NCBI GenBank assembly: GCA_027486895.1
Contig: JAIXOE010000028.1
Location: forward strand, 89,437-134,385
DNA length: 44,949 bases
Direction: 5' to 3'
DNA from: Sphingomonadales bacterium
GTDB taxonomy: Bacteria > Pseudomonadota > Alphaproteobacteria > Sphingomonadales > Sphingomonadaceae
Below the pieces are notes generated by a model that was given only the letters and a program-made list of their open reading frames with translations, had not been told where the DNA came from and searched no databases. The position numbers and the translations under genes are program-made. This document shows positions 23,385-32,798 of the stretch, in pieces; within the stretch, counting starts at the first letter, position 1; the number at the start of each line of letters is the position of its first letter.

Positions 23385-25250
23385 TCAGTCAACTTGACCG
23401 GTAAAACTGAATGAAAAGCTAGATGGTCCAGCCGCAGATGCAGCCGCCATCGTGCCCGTTGGCTGAAACCGCAGGCCAGTCAGCGCGGCGTTATAACCCG
23501 TCCCAAGCGGCGCGGTATAGGGTGCTCCGCCGCTCACTTGGCTTGAATAGGTGACCATTGTTCCCTGATTAAAGGCGGAAAGACCGCTTGTCCCCACATT
23601 CATCGTCATAGGCGTTGATGCATCGAGCGTGAAATTTGGCGGGAACGGATCCGCGATGATAATGCTGTTGGCATCGACTCCCAAATTGCCCGTGTTTTGA
23701 ACGGTAATCGTATAGCGAATGCGCGCGCCCGGCACCGACTTTGGGTTCGAAACACTGACACCATCGCTCAAAACCGCAGACGTTTTGGTGACGAGCAACG
23801 TCGCATTGGCGGCGCGCTGTGTGTTGGTGATGGTGCACGTAATCACATCGCCGAGCACGGGCGTGATGTTTCCCGGGACTGCGGTGGGGAAAACGGTCGT
23901 AATACCGTTCGTGCCATTCGTGCATGCCAGCGTTGCGGTATATTGGGTAAGACTGCCTGGTCCGGACATCACTTCATTCAGCGAATAGCTTGTGCCGGCC
24001 ACCAATTGAACAAGTCCGGTGTCGCCGCCAGATACGACATTGGTCGCACCCGTTGTTGTTGCTGAACTCACGACGGTGGCGCCTTGATTGATCCTTACAG
24101 TGAACTGGTCCGATGAGAACCTTCGGCCACTGGCGGGGAGTACCTTACGCAGCCTTAGATGAGGAAAGGCAGCGTTGGTAAAAGTGCACTGAACGGTATC
24201 GCCAAATTGCAGCGCGCCGAAATTGTAGGATGATGTTGCCAGATTATTCGGCAATGGCGTCGAACTCGCTGAGCTGTTTGTACAGGTTAACCGGTTGCTG
24301 TACTGGGTGAGTGCGCTGACGCTCCCGCCTGCCATAACTTCGGTGAGCGTCAACGGGATCCCAGAGGCGAGTGAAACAGCCGCGGCTGTAAATGGGCCGT
24401 TGCTTGTTCCGGTAGTCGTTCCGGTTGCCAACACACTGCCAGAAGACGTCGCTGCGATGCGGAAGGTAAACTGATCGGCGGCATCGATGCGCGCGCCGGT
24501 AATCTGCTTTGTCAGCCGTATCGAGGCAAAGCGCACGGCAAACATCATCCCCTGCAGTCCTGAACCGGTCATCCGCGCAGTCACCTGCGTTGGGCTATTC
24601 GTCCCGACGATAAACCCGCCGACATTCCCCGTTTGGCCGCCACCGGTCGTTGTGAAGGTGTTGGTGCCAATACCGGCCGAGGTCGGGTATTGGTTGCCGG
24701 TAATTGGATTAACCCGGTCGAGTTCAATCCAGCCGCCTCCATTTGTGCCGAAAACAATCTGTTCAGCACCATCGGTCGACTCTGCATCCGCAGCAACAAA
24801 GGCATATGCCGTGACAACGGGCGCGCCGGGCGGAGGCGTTATGAGAATCGACGAGATAGTGAAGTTCACGGTCGAACCATTGTTATTCATATATAGGATC
24901 GGCCGTCCGGGAATGCCGAGAAATGCGGAGTTTCCAACCGCGGCGCCAGTCCATGATGGTGCAGCGGTTGCGGTCGCCGCCGTTGCAGCGGTGCTGGTCG
25001 CACGAAGATTGAGCGAGAGCACCGAGCCGTCCGACAGTGTGAACGAAAAATTCTGTCCGGCGCCGGACCGCGCCGTTGCATCATTGTAAGTTGCAAAGTC
25101 GAGCCAGCAATATGTCTGCCACCCGGCAGGTGCAGTACCCTGCGACGTTGCAGGCGCACAGCTTTGCGCCTGGGCCGGCGTCCCCCATAAACAAAACCAA
25201 AGCGCGCAGAGGCCCGCGAGGTTAAAAAATAGACGTTTAAAACTGCCCAT
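23385..25250 (-). CDS. Secreted CshA-like/DUF11 surface protein
   Basis: A large exported protein of 621 aa, probably a surface or adhesin-type protein. Residues 1-29 are a signal peptide (ends PAQAQ). Residues 30-243 resemble the CshA non-repetitive domain (CWLDFATYNDATA). Two tandem Ig/prealbumin-like repeats follow at 245-359 and 366-477, sharing D-Q-F-T-x-R-I, an E-V-M-x-G turn, L-T-Q-Y and C-T-x-T-N near the end. Residues 484-621 are a DUF11-like domain with SDGVSVSNPK. No sorting signal, autotransporter barrel or PEP-CTERM tail is seen. The start is ATG 25250; GTG 25259 and 25253 are alternatives. It is divergent from a related protein. Confidence 0.8.
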   Translation of the reverse strand: MGSFKRLFFNLAGLCALWFCLWGTPAQAQSCAPATSQGTAPAGWQTYCWLDFATYNDATARSGAGQNFSFTLSDGSVLSLNLRATSTAATAATATAAPSWTGAAVGNSAFLGIPGRPILYMNNNGSTVNFTISSILITPPPGAPVVTAYAFVAADAESTDGAEQIVFGTNGGGWIELDRVNPITGNQYPTSAGIGTNTFTTTGGGQTGNVGGFIVGTNSPTQVTARMTGSGLQGMMFAVRFASIRLTKQITGARIDAADQFTFRIAATSSGSVLATGTTTGTSNGPFTAAAVSLASGIPLTLTEVMAGGSVSALTQYSNRLTCTNSSASSTPLPNNLATSSYNFGALQFGDTVQCTFTNAAFPHLRLRKVLPASGRRFSSDQFTVRINQGATVVSSATTTGATNVVSGGDTGLVQLVAGTSYSLNEVMSGPGSLTQYTATLACTNGTNGITTVFPTAVPGNITPVLGDVITCTITNTQRAANATLLVTKTSAVLSDGVSVSNPKSVPGARIRYTITVQNTGNLGVDANSIIIADPFPPNFTLDASTPMTMNVGTSGLSAFNQGTMVTYSSQVSGGAPYTAPLGTGYNAALTGLRFQPTGTMAAASAAGPSSFSFSFTGQVD

Positions 25251-25449
25251 CACATCCACAAGGCCGACTGGCCAATTCCCACTCGGCCGCCATAACAGGA
25301 CATGGTTAACAACGTGTAATGACGGTTAAATTTCGAAGCCTAGCCAAATAAATTTGTGCGCAAACGGCGTTTAATACGGCATTTTTATCATTAATTTAAT
25401 CTTTCAAAACTAACGGGTTGCTGATGCGCATAGGGTGGAAATTGCGGTG

Positions 25450-27414
25450 ACGGGAAGCTGGAACAATTGGCCATTGTGCGTGGCGTCGCGTTTTGGCGCC
25501 TTCCTAACGTTCATGTTGCTTTGCCTCATGCCTTCTTTGGCGTCGGCGCAGACCGTGACCCAATTTAGCAACACCACCGCAGGTGCGATTAACAACGCGA
25601 CCACGTGCACAGCGCCACTGGTGCGCAACTTTACCGTTGGTACGAGTTTCACGGTATCCGATGTGGATATCGCGATATTGGCCACACATACCTATCGGGG
25701 CGACTTGCAGATGACGCTCCAATCGCCTTCGGGGACGAGAGTCCAGCTGGTAAACGGCAATAGTAACAGCATTGATGGCGACAATTTCAACGTCACATTG
25801 AATGATACCGGTACGCAGGTGGTAAACACCGATGGCAACAGCACGAACCATAGCGCCACGGCACCTCCATATCAGAATAATTTTTCCCCAGACGCGGCCC
25901 TGTCGGCGTTTGCAAACCAGAATTCCGCAGGAACATGGCGTTTGGAAATTTGTGACCTGTTTCCCACTGCCGACAATGGAAACTTTGTGCGTGCGGATCT
26001 TTTTCTGACATCGGTGCCGGCCAACTTCGCTGACTTGTCGCTGACCAAGACAGTCAGCAATGCGAACCCCGCGAGTGGCTCGAACATTGTTTACACCCTC
26101 ACGGTAACGAATGCCGCTACGTCGAACTTGACGGCAACCGGTGTAACGGTGCTCGATATTCTGCCAGCCGGGACCACGTTTGTGAGCGCATCTGGAACGG
26201 GCAGCTACGCCAGCGGTACTGGCATATGGACCGTCGGAACGCTGGCGCCCGGAGCATCGGCGTCGATCAATATTACCGCAACCGTGAACGGGACCAGCGG
26301 GGCAACAATCATCAACGGCGCCGAAATAAGAACCTCCTCGGTGGTTGATAGTGATTCAACGCCGAACAACGGCTCCACGACCGAAGATGACGACGCGTTT
26401 GTCAGCCTTACTGTCAGTGGTACGCGGACCGCGGGAATACCACCGACTCTGGTCTGTCCTGCTGGATCGACAGTCCACGACTGGGATAGCATAAGCTGGC
26501 CCGCAGGAACCACCAGCGGCAGCTATCCACTAACCGCGATTGGAACGATGAATTTCAACATCACGATCAATGGCGGCGTGTTTCTAAACAACGCAACATA
26601 TGGCGGATTATCGCCAGCGCGGCAAAATGCAGTCACAGGAGGGCTATCGCCTGCGCAATTTTCGATATTCGAGATTGTCGATATGACCAGTCAGGCGGGG
26701 GCCGTGACCAATGTCATTTCGCTTCCTACGGCTGTGCCGGGCGTGCAATTCCGCCTGTTTGATATTGATTTTAATGCCGCGCAATTCGCCGACCGCGTAA
26801 CAGTCACCGGCACCTTTAATGGTGCGCCTGTCACGCCGACCCTAACAAACGGTTTGGCGAACTATGTACTCGGTAACAGTGCCTATGGCGACGCAACATC
26901 GGCGGATACAAGCGCAGATGGAAATGTTGTCGTAACGTTTTCGACGCCGGTCGACACCATCACGATCACATACGGAAACCACAGCACCGCGCCCGCAAAC
27001 CCGGGCCAGCAAGCCATTGCCATTCATGATTTTAACTTCTGTCGTCCTCAAGCCAATTTAAGCGTAACTAAGATTAGCACGGTGATCAGCGATGGCGTGA
27101 GCGCCAGCAACCCCAAAGCATTGCCCGGCGCAATTGTCAGATATTGTATTTTGGTCAGCAACGCAGGCAGCGCAACCGCAACGAACATCGCTATCCTTGA
27201 TGCAATCCCAGCCACTGCGATATATATTCCCGGATCGATGTTGTCGGGCACGAGCTGTGCCACTGCGACAACTGCCGAAGATGACAATGCCACGGGCGCC
27301 GACGAAACTGACCCCTATGGCGTTTCAATATCTGGCAACACCATTAGCGGGACTGCGGCATCAATGGGGCCAGCATCCGGATTTGCTATCATATTCAACG
27401 CGACACTGAACTGA
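25450..27414 (+). CDS. Secreted P-domain/DUF11 repeat protein
   Basis: Exported protein of 654 aa. The signal peptide ends LASAQ (about residue 35). Residues 36-190 look like a proprotein-convertase P domain (DVDIAILATHTYRGDLQMTL, SAGTWRLEICD) but no protease domain accompanies it. Residues 195-323 are a DUF11 repeat (LTVTNAATSNL, VLDILPAGTTF). Residues 330-533 are not recognised. Residues 534-654 are a second DUF11-like module whose SDGVSASNPK segment mirrors the neighbour's. I chose GTG 25450 with GGTGGA at 25434-25439; GTG 25435 is possible. No anchor is visible; function is likely surface or envelope-related. Confidence 0.78.
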   Translation, partial: TGSWNNWPLCVASRFGAFLTFMLLCLMPSLASAQTVTQFSNTTAGAINNATTCTAPLVRNFTVGTSFTVSDVDIAILATHTYRGDLQMTLQSPSGTRVQLVNGNSNSIDGDNFNVTLNDTGTQVVNTDGNSTNHSATAPPYQNNFSPDAALSAFANQNSAGTWRLEICDLFPTADNGNFVRADLFLTSVPANFADLSLTKTVSNANPASGSNIVYTLTVTNAATSNLTATGVTVLDILPAGTTFVSASGTGSYASGTGIWTVGTLAPGASASINITATVNGTSGATIINGAEIRTSSVVDSDSTPNNGSTTEDDDAFVSLTVSGTRTAGIPPTLVCPAGSTVHDWDSISWPAGTTSGSYPLTAIGTMNFNITINGGVFLNNATYGGLSPARQNAVTGGLSPAQFSIFEIVDMTSQAGAVTNVISLPTAVPGVQFRLFDIDFNAAQFADRVTVTGTFNGAPVTPTLTNGLANYVLGNSAYGDATSADTSADGNVVVTFSTPVDTITITYGNHSTAPANPGQQAIAIHDFNFCRPQANLSVTKISTVISDGVSASNPKALPGAIVRYCILVSNAGSATATNIAILDAIPATAIYIPGSMLSGTSCATATTAEDDNATGADETDPYGVSISGNTISGTAASMGPASGFAIIFNATLN

Positions 27415-27463
27415 CCAACGGAATCTGCTGGCAATATAGCCGCTACATTTCTAAACCGCCGCG

Positions 27464-28837
27464 ATGAGCACAAAAACTGTTTCGGACCGCCAAGATCCCG
27501 TCATTGAAACGCGCGACCAACTCGTCGCTGCGATCGCCAAAGGCGAAAAGCCGAAGGACCGCTGGCGCATTGGTACCGAACATGAAAAATTCGTCTATAA
27601 CCGCAGTGATCACCATGCCCCGTCTTATGAAGAGCCAGGCGGTATTCGTGATCTGTTGATGGCACTCACCGAATTTGGCTGGGAACCTGTTTACGAAAAC
27701 GGCAAAGTAATTGCGATGAGCGGCACCGATGGCGCCGTCAGCCTTGAGCCTGCAGGGCAACTTGAACTGTCGGGTGCCCCGCTTGAAAACCTGCATCAGA
27801 CATGCGCGGAAACCGGGCGGCATTTGAAGCAAGTCAAGGCAATCGGCGACAAGACGAACACCAGCTTCTTGGGTCTTGGACTATGGCCCGACAAGACGCG
27901 CGCTGAATTGCCGATCATGCCCAAAGGCCGTTACGAAATCATGCTGCGCCATATGCCGCGTGTTGGCAGCATGGGCCTCGACATGATGCTGCGCACGTGC
28001 ACGATTCAGGTCAATCTTGATTTTTCAAGCGAAGCCGACATGGCCCACAAGTTTCGCACCTCGCTCGCGCTTCAGCCGCTGGCAACCGCGTTGTTCGCAA
28101 ACTCGCCGTTCCTTGAAGGCAAGCCAAACGGCTTCCTCTCCTACCGCAGCCACATCTGGTCCGACACCGATCCGCAGCGCACAGGCATGCTGCCGTTCGT
28201 ATTCGACGAAAACTTCGGATATGAGCAATATGTGGACTATATGCTCAAGGTACCGATGTATTTCGTCTACCGTGACGGCAAATATATCGACGCCTCGGGG
28301 CTCGACTTCCGCGACTTCCTAAAGGGCGAGCTTTCGGTACTGCCGGGCGAAAAGCCGACAGTTTCCGATTGGGAAGATCATATGTCGACCGCGTTTCCCG
28401 AAGTACGATTGAAAAGCTTCCTTGAGATGCGCGGTGCCGATGGTGGCCCGTGGAACCGTATCTGTGCCCTTCCCGCCTTCTGGGTCGGATTGCTTTACGA
28501 TCAGGGCGCGCTTGATGCTGCCTGGGACGAGGTAAAGCATTGGACGATGGAAGAACGCGAAACATTGCGCAGTGCGGTGCCAGCGCAGGGCCTAAACGCA
28601 GCGATACCCGGTGGCGGCAAGCTGCTTGATCTTGCGGGGCGCATTCTTGATATCTCGTCGCAAGGACTAACCGCGCGCAACTGTCTGAATGCCAGTGGCG
28701 ACAATGAAACTGGGTATCTCGATCCCTTACGCGAAATCGTTGCCAGCGGCAAAACCGTCGCGGAACAGATGCTCGACAAATATCACGGCGAATGGGCTGG
28801 CGATCTGTCACGCGTGTATGACGAGATGAGCTTCTAA
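27464..28837 (+). CDS. gshA: Glutamate-cysteine ligase, plant/alphaproteobacterial type
   Basis: First step of glutathione synthesis: ATP-dependent joining of glutamate and cysteine. The 457 aa align in character with the plant-type family: RIGTEHEKFVYN near the N terminus (glutamate/Mg site), SLEPAGQLELSG, MLRTCTIQVNLDFSSEADM, 'LANSPFLEGKPNG'-like loop (read here as LFANSPFLEGKPNG) and SFLEMRGADGG. ATG 27464 follows the previous gene by 49 nt with a poor Shine-Dalgarno. The partner gshB is not in the window. Confidence 0.95.
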   Translation: MSTKTVSDRQDPVIETRDQLVAAIAKGEKPKDRWRIGTEHEKFVYNRSDHHAPSYEEPGGIRDLLMALTEFGWEPVYENGKVIAMSGTDGAVSLEPAGQLELSGAPLENLHQTCAETGRHLKQVKAIGDKTNTSFLGLGLWPDKTRAELPIMPKGRYEIMLRHMPRVGSMGLDMMLRTCTIQVNLDFSSEADMAHKFRTSLALQPLATALFANSPFLEGKPNGFLSYRSHIWSDTDPQRTGMLPFVFDENFGYEQYVDYMLKVPMYFVYRDGKYIDASGLDFRDFLKGELSVLPGEKPTVSDWEDHMSTAFPEVRLKSFLEMRGADGGPWNRICALPAFWVGLLYDQGALDAAWDEVKHWTMEERETLRSAVPAQGLNAAIPGGGKLLDLAGRILDISSQGLTARNCLNASGDNETGYLDPLREIVASGKTVAEQMLDKYHGEWAGDLSRVYDEMSF

Positions 28838-28989
28838 TATTTGGTGCTGAACGGCCACAGTGAGACTAAAATTGCAGTTTTGCTGCAAAGCTTTGTTGAT
28901 TCTGTGACGGGCGACCGTAAGGGGGCGGTTGAGTATCAGGAGCGCGATTACGATTCCCGCTTCTTTGCCAATCAACTCGGGAGAATATT

Positions 28990-31332
28990 ATGCGTTCTGT
29001 ACGCTCAATCATGGCATCAACCGCCGCTATTGCGGTCGCCACAACCAGCCTTTTCATCGCACCCGCCGCTTATGCGCAAGACGAGACTGCGCAGAACAGC
29101 GCGGCCTTAGGCGAAATCGTTGTCACCGCGCAGCGTCGCGAAGAGAATCTTCAGGATGTGCCGTTGTCCGTAACCGCCGTAAGCGGTGACCAGCTCGGCG
29201 CGATTACCGCTGGCGGTGTCGATATTCGTGGCATTTCTGGCCGCGTGCCAAGCTTGCTGGTTGAATCGTCGTTTGGCCGTACCTTCCCGCGCTTTTACAT
29301 TCGTGGCCTCGGCAACACCGATTTTGACTTCAACGCATCACAACCCGTCAGCTTGATTTATGATGATGTCGTTCTCGAAAACCCTATCCTCAAGGGCTTT
29401 CCAATCTTCGATATGGAGCGCGTTGAAGTTCTGCGTGGACCGCAAGGCACCTTGTTTGGCCGCAACACCACTGCGGGTATCGTCAAGTTTGACAGCGTAA
29501 AACCAAGCGACGTCGCTGGCGGCTATGGCAAGATTTCCTACGGACGTTTCAACGCGATGAACGTCGAAGGCGGCTTTGGCGGCCCATTGGGCGAGAAGGT
29601 CAGCGTCCGCGTATCGGGCATGTACCAACGTCAAGACGATTATGTCGACAATGTCGTCCCAAGCAAGACAACCAAGGATGCGTTCGAAGGTTATAAGGAA
29701 TATGCCGCACGCATTCAGTTCCTGGTCAAGCCAAGCGATGACTTCGACATTTTGCTGACTGGCCAGTTCCGTTCATTGGACGGCACGGCACGCTTGTTCC
29801 GCGCCAACGTTTTCACGCGCGGTCAGGAAGGCCTGAACGCAAACTTTAACCGTTATCGCGTATCGACCGACGGCAAGAACGAACAGCGCGTCGACACACA
29901 GAATATCACTGCGCGTATGACCTATGACGCAGGTCCCGTGTCATTCGTTTCAGTAACCAGCTACTGGACTGGCAACGCGACATCGGTTGGTGACGTTGAC
30001 GGCGGCTTTGGCGCCAACTTCTTGCCACGCAATCTGTACGGCCCCGGCGAAATTCCGTTCACCGCCGAAACCCGCGACAGCGTGCCAAACCTGAAGCAGT
30101 TCACGCAAGAATTCCGCATCGCGAGCAACAATGACGGCGCGTTGAGCTATCAGGCAGGTGTTTTCTACTTCAACGAAAATCTGGACATCGTGTCCAAAAA
30201 CTACTCAACCATGGGTGACCCGAATAACGCAGTGGACGGCGTGAACATTATCGTTTCGCAAGCCCAAAAGAGCAAAGCCTATGGCCTGTTCGGTTCAATG
30301 ACCTATCAGTTGACAGACCAACTGAGCGTCACTGGGGGCCTGCGTTACAATGACGACAAGCGTGACTTTGTCGCCGTGCGCAGCAAGGATAGCCAGTTCC
30401 CCGGCTTCCTGCAGAACCCGCTTGGCACCGTGCGTCGTAATGTCAGCGACAACAACCTGACTTGGGACCTCAGCGGAACCTATGCCGCCACGGACGATGT
30501 AAATCTGTATGCCCGCGTTGCCCGTGGCTATCGCGCGCCATCGATCCAGGGCCGAATCCTGTTTCCGCCAGCAACATCGACACCGCTGGAAAGCGGCGTA
30601 ACTGTAGGCCAGTCGGAAACAATCACATCCTATGAAAGCGGCATCAAATCGACGCTGCTCGACGGACGTGCCCGTTTCAACATCAACGGTTTCTATTATG
30701 AACTGAAGGATGCGCAGCTGACTGCGGTCGGCGGCGGCGTAAATGCCAACCGCTTGATCAACGCAGATATGGTGCGCGGCTATGGTTTTGAAGCCGACAT
30801 CGAGTTCAAGCCTGTGCCCCAGCTGCTGCTGACCGCTGGCCTGAGCTACAACAACACCAGCATCCAAGACACAGGTCTGACCACCGCTGCCTGTGGCGCC
30901 ACGCGTGTTGACACGTTCCCGAACGTGTCGTTGTGCACACCGCTTGACCCAATCGTTGTTGCTGCAGCCCCGTTCTCGGCGGCGATCGTCAACATCGACG
31001 GAAACAGCCTGCCACAGAGCCCCAAGTGGATTGCAAACTGGACAGCACGTTACGGCGTGCCGGTCGGCGACGGTGAAGTCTATGCCTTCACCGATTGGGC
31101 GTATCGTTCGAAGATCAACTTCTTCCTCTATGAATCGGTTGAGTTCCAGGACAAGCGCATGCTCGAAGGCGGCCTGCGCGTTGGCTACAAGACCGATGCT
31201 TATGATGTCTCGGCTTTTGTCCGCAACATCACGAAGGATACGTCCGCAGTCGGCGGGATCGACTTCAACAACCTGACTGGCTTCGTCAACGAACCACGTG
31301 TCTGGGGCGTCGAAGCCGCGTTCAAGTTCTAA
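28990..31332 (+). CDS. TonB-dependent receptor
   Basis: Outer-membrane active transporter, 780 aa. The signal peptide ends AAYAQ (residue 30), EIVVTAQRR (42-50) acts as the TonB-box region, the plug carries 'FYIRGLGNTDFDFNASQPV' and 'VEVLRGPQGTLFGRNT', and the barrel ends in F780. This branch with 'REENLQDVPLSVTAV' is abundant in sphingomonads and its substrates are mostly unknown. GGGAG sits 8 nt before ATG. It stands alone, with a 152-nt upstream gap and a strong hairpin downstream, so no neighbour suggests a ligand. Confidence 0.93.
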   Translation: MRSVRSIMASTAAIAVATTSLFIAPAAYAQDETAQNSAALGEIVVTAQRREENLQDVPLSVTAVSGDQLGAITAGGVDIRGISGRVPSLLVESSFGRTFPRFYIRGLGNTDFDFNASQPVSLIYDDVVLENPILKGFPIFDMERVEVLRGPQGTLFGRNTTAGIVKFDSVKPSDVAGGYGKISYGRFNAMNVEGGFGGPLGEKVSVRVSGMYQRQDDYVDNVVPSKTTKDAFEGYKEYAARIQFLVKPSDDFDILLTGQFRSLDGTARLFRANVFTRGQEGLNANFNRYRVSTDGKNEQRVDTQNITARMTYDAGPVSFVSVTSYWTGNATSVGDVDGGFGANFLPRNLYGPGEIPFTAETRDSVPNLKQFTQEFRIASNNDGALSYQAGVFYFNENLDIVSKNYSTMGDPNNAVDGVNIIVSQAQKSKAYGLFGSMTYQLTDQLSVTGGLRYNDDKRDFVAVRSKDSQFPGFLQNPLGTVRRNVSDNNLTWDLSGTYAATDDVNLYARVARGYRAPSIQGRILFPPATSTPLESGVTVGQSETITSYESGIKSTLLDGRARFNINGFYYELKDAQLTAVGGGVNANRLINADMVRGYGFEADIEFKPVPQLLLTAGLSYNNTSIQDTGLTTAACGATRVDTFPNVSLCTPLDPIVVAAAPFSAAIVNIDGNSLPQSPKWIANWTARYGVPVGDGEVYAFTDWAYRSKINFFLYESVEFQDKRMLEGGLRVGYKTDAYDVSAFVRNITKDTSAVGGIDFNNLTGFVNEPRVWGVEAAFKF

Positions 31333-31352
31333 ATTCCGACAATATAATGCAA

Positions 31353-31390
31353 GAACGGGGCGGGTTTGCGAAAGCAGACTTGCCCCGTTC
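31353..31390 (+). terminator. Long hairpin after the TonB receptor gene
   Basis: Arms 31353-31369 and 31374-31390 pair over 17 bp, with three G-U type pairs, around a GAAA tetraloop. The outer nine pairs (GAACGGGGC with GCCCCGTTC) are perfect. No T run follows, so it may stabilise the 3' end or need Rho rather than act as a classic intrinsic terminator. Confidence 0.6.
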
Positions 31391-31436
31391 GCATATCGGC
31401 GTTAAGGGCGCTTCTCTTCGCTGAAAAGCGGAGTGC

Positions 31437-31512
31437 AGGAGTTTAGCTCAGTTGGTAGAGCATCGGTCTCCAAAACCGAGGGTCGTGGGTTCGAGTCCCC
31501 CAACTCCTGCCA
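31437..31512 (+). tRNA. tRNA-Trp (anticodon CCA)
   Basis: Cloverleaf: acceptor AGGAGTT pairs with AACTCCT, discriminator G31509 and genome-encoded CCA 31510-31512. The D arm is GCTC-AGTTGGTA-GAGC. The anticodon stem TCGGT/ACCGA holds loop CTCCAAA with CCA at 31470-31472, which reads UGG. The T arm has loop TTCGAGT and stem GTGGG/CCCCC, leaving one U-C mismatch at the second pair. Position upstream of secE-nusG is conserved in many bacteria. Confidence 0.96.
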
Positions 31513-31642
31513 TTTTCTTACATCGTTAGAAATGGTCGCTGCGTGATAGCGGTGCCTGAGCCATTGCCAATTGCGCTGCTGTATAAATCGGCAGTCAGCG
31601 CGACGTTGCGCGCCGCATCTGCCTTGCCGGCCTCAATAGGCC

Positions 31643-32548
31643 TTACTTCGCCTTACGCTTGGGGATCATATGATGGACCAAGACGATCACGGCGCCAATG
31701 GTCAGCCCTGCAATGCCGCACAATGCCGCATCCACAACCCACGCCAAAGCGCCTTCATGCAGGCCGAAAAACTCCGCTGGGTGAAAGCCAAAGCCGTGAA
31801 CGACAATTTGGCCACCAACCCATAGCATCGCGGCTGTGCCAACCGTTGACAGTGCTGTCAGCAATTTGGGCATGCCTTTCACCAAAGCGCGTCCGATTGC
31901 CTGAGAACCTCCATTTTCACGCTGCGCCATGTGCAGGCCAATGTCGTCCATCTTCACGATCAAACCAACCACGCCGTAAACCGCAATGGTGATGGCAATC
32001 GCGACAAAAGCCAGAACGCCGGCCTCAAGCCAGATTGACGTTTCGGCTAAGCTCTTCACCTCATTCAGCGCAATCGCCATAATTTCTGCCGACAGAATGA
32101 AATCGGTGCGCACTGCGCCTTTCACCATATTTTGTTCATGTTCGGAGCTGGTCAATTCCGCCAGTTCCTCGGCGAGATTTTCTTCCTCATGCGGGACGAT
32201 TTTTTCCCAGACTTTCTCAGCGCCTTCAAAACAAAGATACGCCCCGCCCAGCATCAGCAACGGCGTAACCGCCCACGGCAAAAACAGGCTCAACAGCAAT
32301 GCCACTGGCAATATGATTACCAGCTTGTTGAAGAACGACCCCTTGGCAATCCGCCAGATAATCGGCAGTTCGCGGTCAGGGGTAAATCCAGTGACATATT
32401 GCGGCGTGACCGCCGTGTCGTCAATTACCACACCTGCGGCCTTGCTACCTGCTTTCCCCGCAGCAGCGGCAACATCGTCCAATGATGCGGCCGCAACCTT
32501 GGCAATCATCGCGATGTCGTCAAGTAATGCAGCAAGACCGGATGGCAT
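31643..32548 (-). CDS. DUF808 family membrane protein
   Basis: Inner-membrane protein of unknown function (YedI/DUF808 family), 301 aa. The N terminus MPSGLAALLDDIAMIAK and the following 'AAGVVIDDTAVTPQYVTGF', 'RELPIIWRIAKGSFFNKL' and 'GGAYLCFEGAEKVWEKI' are family hallmarks. Five to seven transmembrane segments follow. Its ATG has AGGGA upstream. It lies antisense between tRNA-Trp and secE, which normally adjoin, so it looks inserted into that neighbourhood. No physiological role is established for the family. Confidence 0.9.
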   Translation of the reverse strand: MPSGLAALLDDIAMIAKVAAASLDDVAAAAGKAGSKAAGVVIDDTAVTPQYVTGFTPDRELPIIWRIAKGSFFNKLVIILPVALLLSLFLPWAVTPLLMLGGAYLCFEGAEKVWEKIVPHEEENLAEELAELTSSEHEQNMVKGAVRTDFILSAEIMAIALNEVKSLAETSIWLEAGVLAFVAIAITIAVYGVVGLIVKMDDIGLHMAQRENGGSQAIGRALVKGMPKLLTALSTVGTAAMLWVGGQIVVHGFGFHPAEFFGLHEGALAWVVDAALCGIAGLTIGAVIVLVHHMIPKRKAK

Positions 32549-32714
32549 TTGGATTTTCCCTTGATGAGATGAAGCCTTGAGGGATAACCAAAAACCTTAA
32601 CAGTTCAAGGCCGTTTGATATGATGCGCTTGACGCCCGCGCTTTCCCAAACGGACTTGCCTGCGTTTGTTTGGCATCTTGCGTTAAGGCGAATCCATCGC
32701 TAAAGGCCTAGTCT

Positions 32715-32736
32715 TTCCGAAATCGGAACCTATATC
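32715..32736 (+). promoter_or_regulatory. Candidate secE promoter with upstream dyad
   Basis: TATATC at 32731-32736 is a fair -10 for the secE-nusG transcript. The perfect dyad TTCCGA-AA-TCGGAA (32715-32728) sits just upstream, in the spacer. The -35 is weak. A 5-bp hairpin (CGACC, loop CGCC, GGTCG at 32742-32755) follows in the leader. Confidence 0.35.
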
Positions 32737-32798
32737 GCTCTCGACCCGCCGGTCGGAGCGCTGGCGGCTATCCTCGGGATCGAACAGGAAGAAACGAT

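Noticed and set aside
25424-25450. 8-codon frame overlapping the GTG start of the P-domain gene
   Set aside because: Short frame ending in TGA that overlaps GTG; could couple initiation but nothing else supports it.
23385-27414. Autotransporter, RTX or PEP-CTERM secretion of the two large surface proteins
   Set aside because: No barrel domain, no glycine-rich nonapeptide repeats and no C-terminal sorting motif in either protein.
31513-31642. Integration scar or att site downstream of tRNA-Trp
   Set aside because: No repeat of the tRNA 3' end is visible in the following kilobases and no integrase or mobile gene is present in the window.
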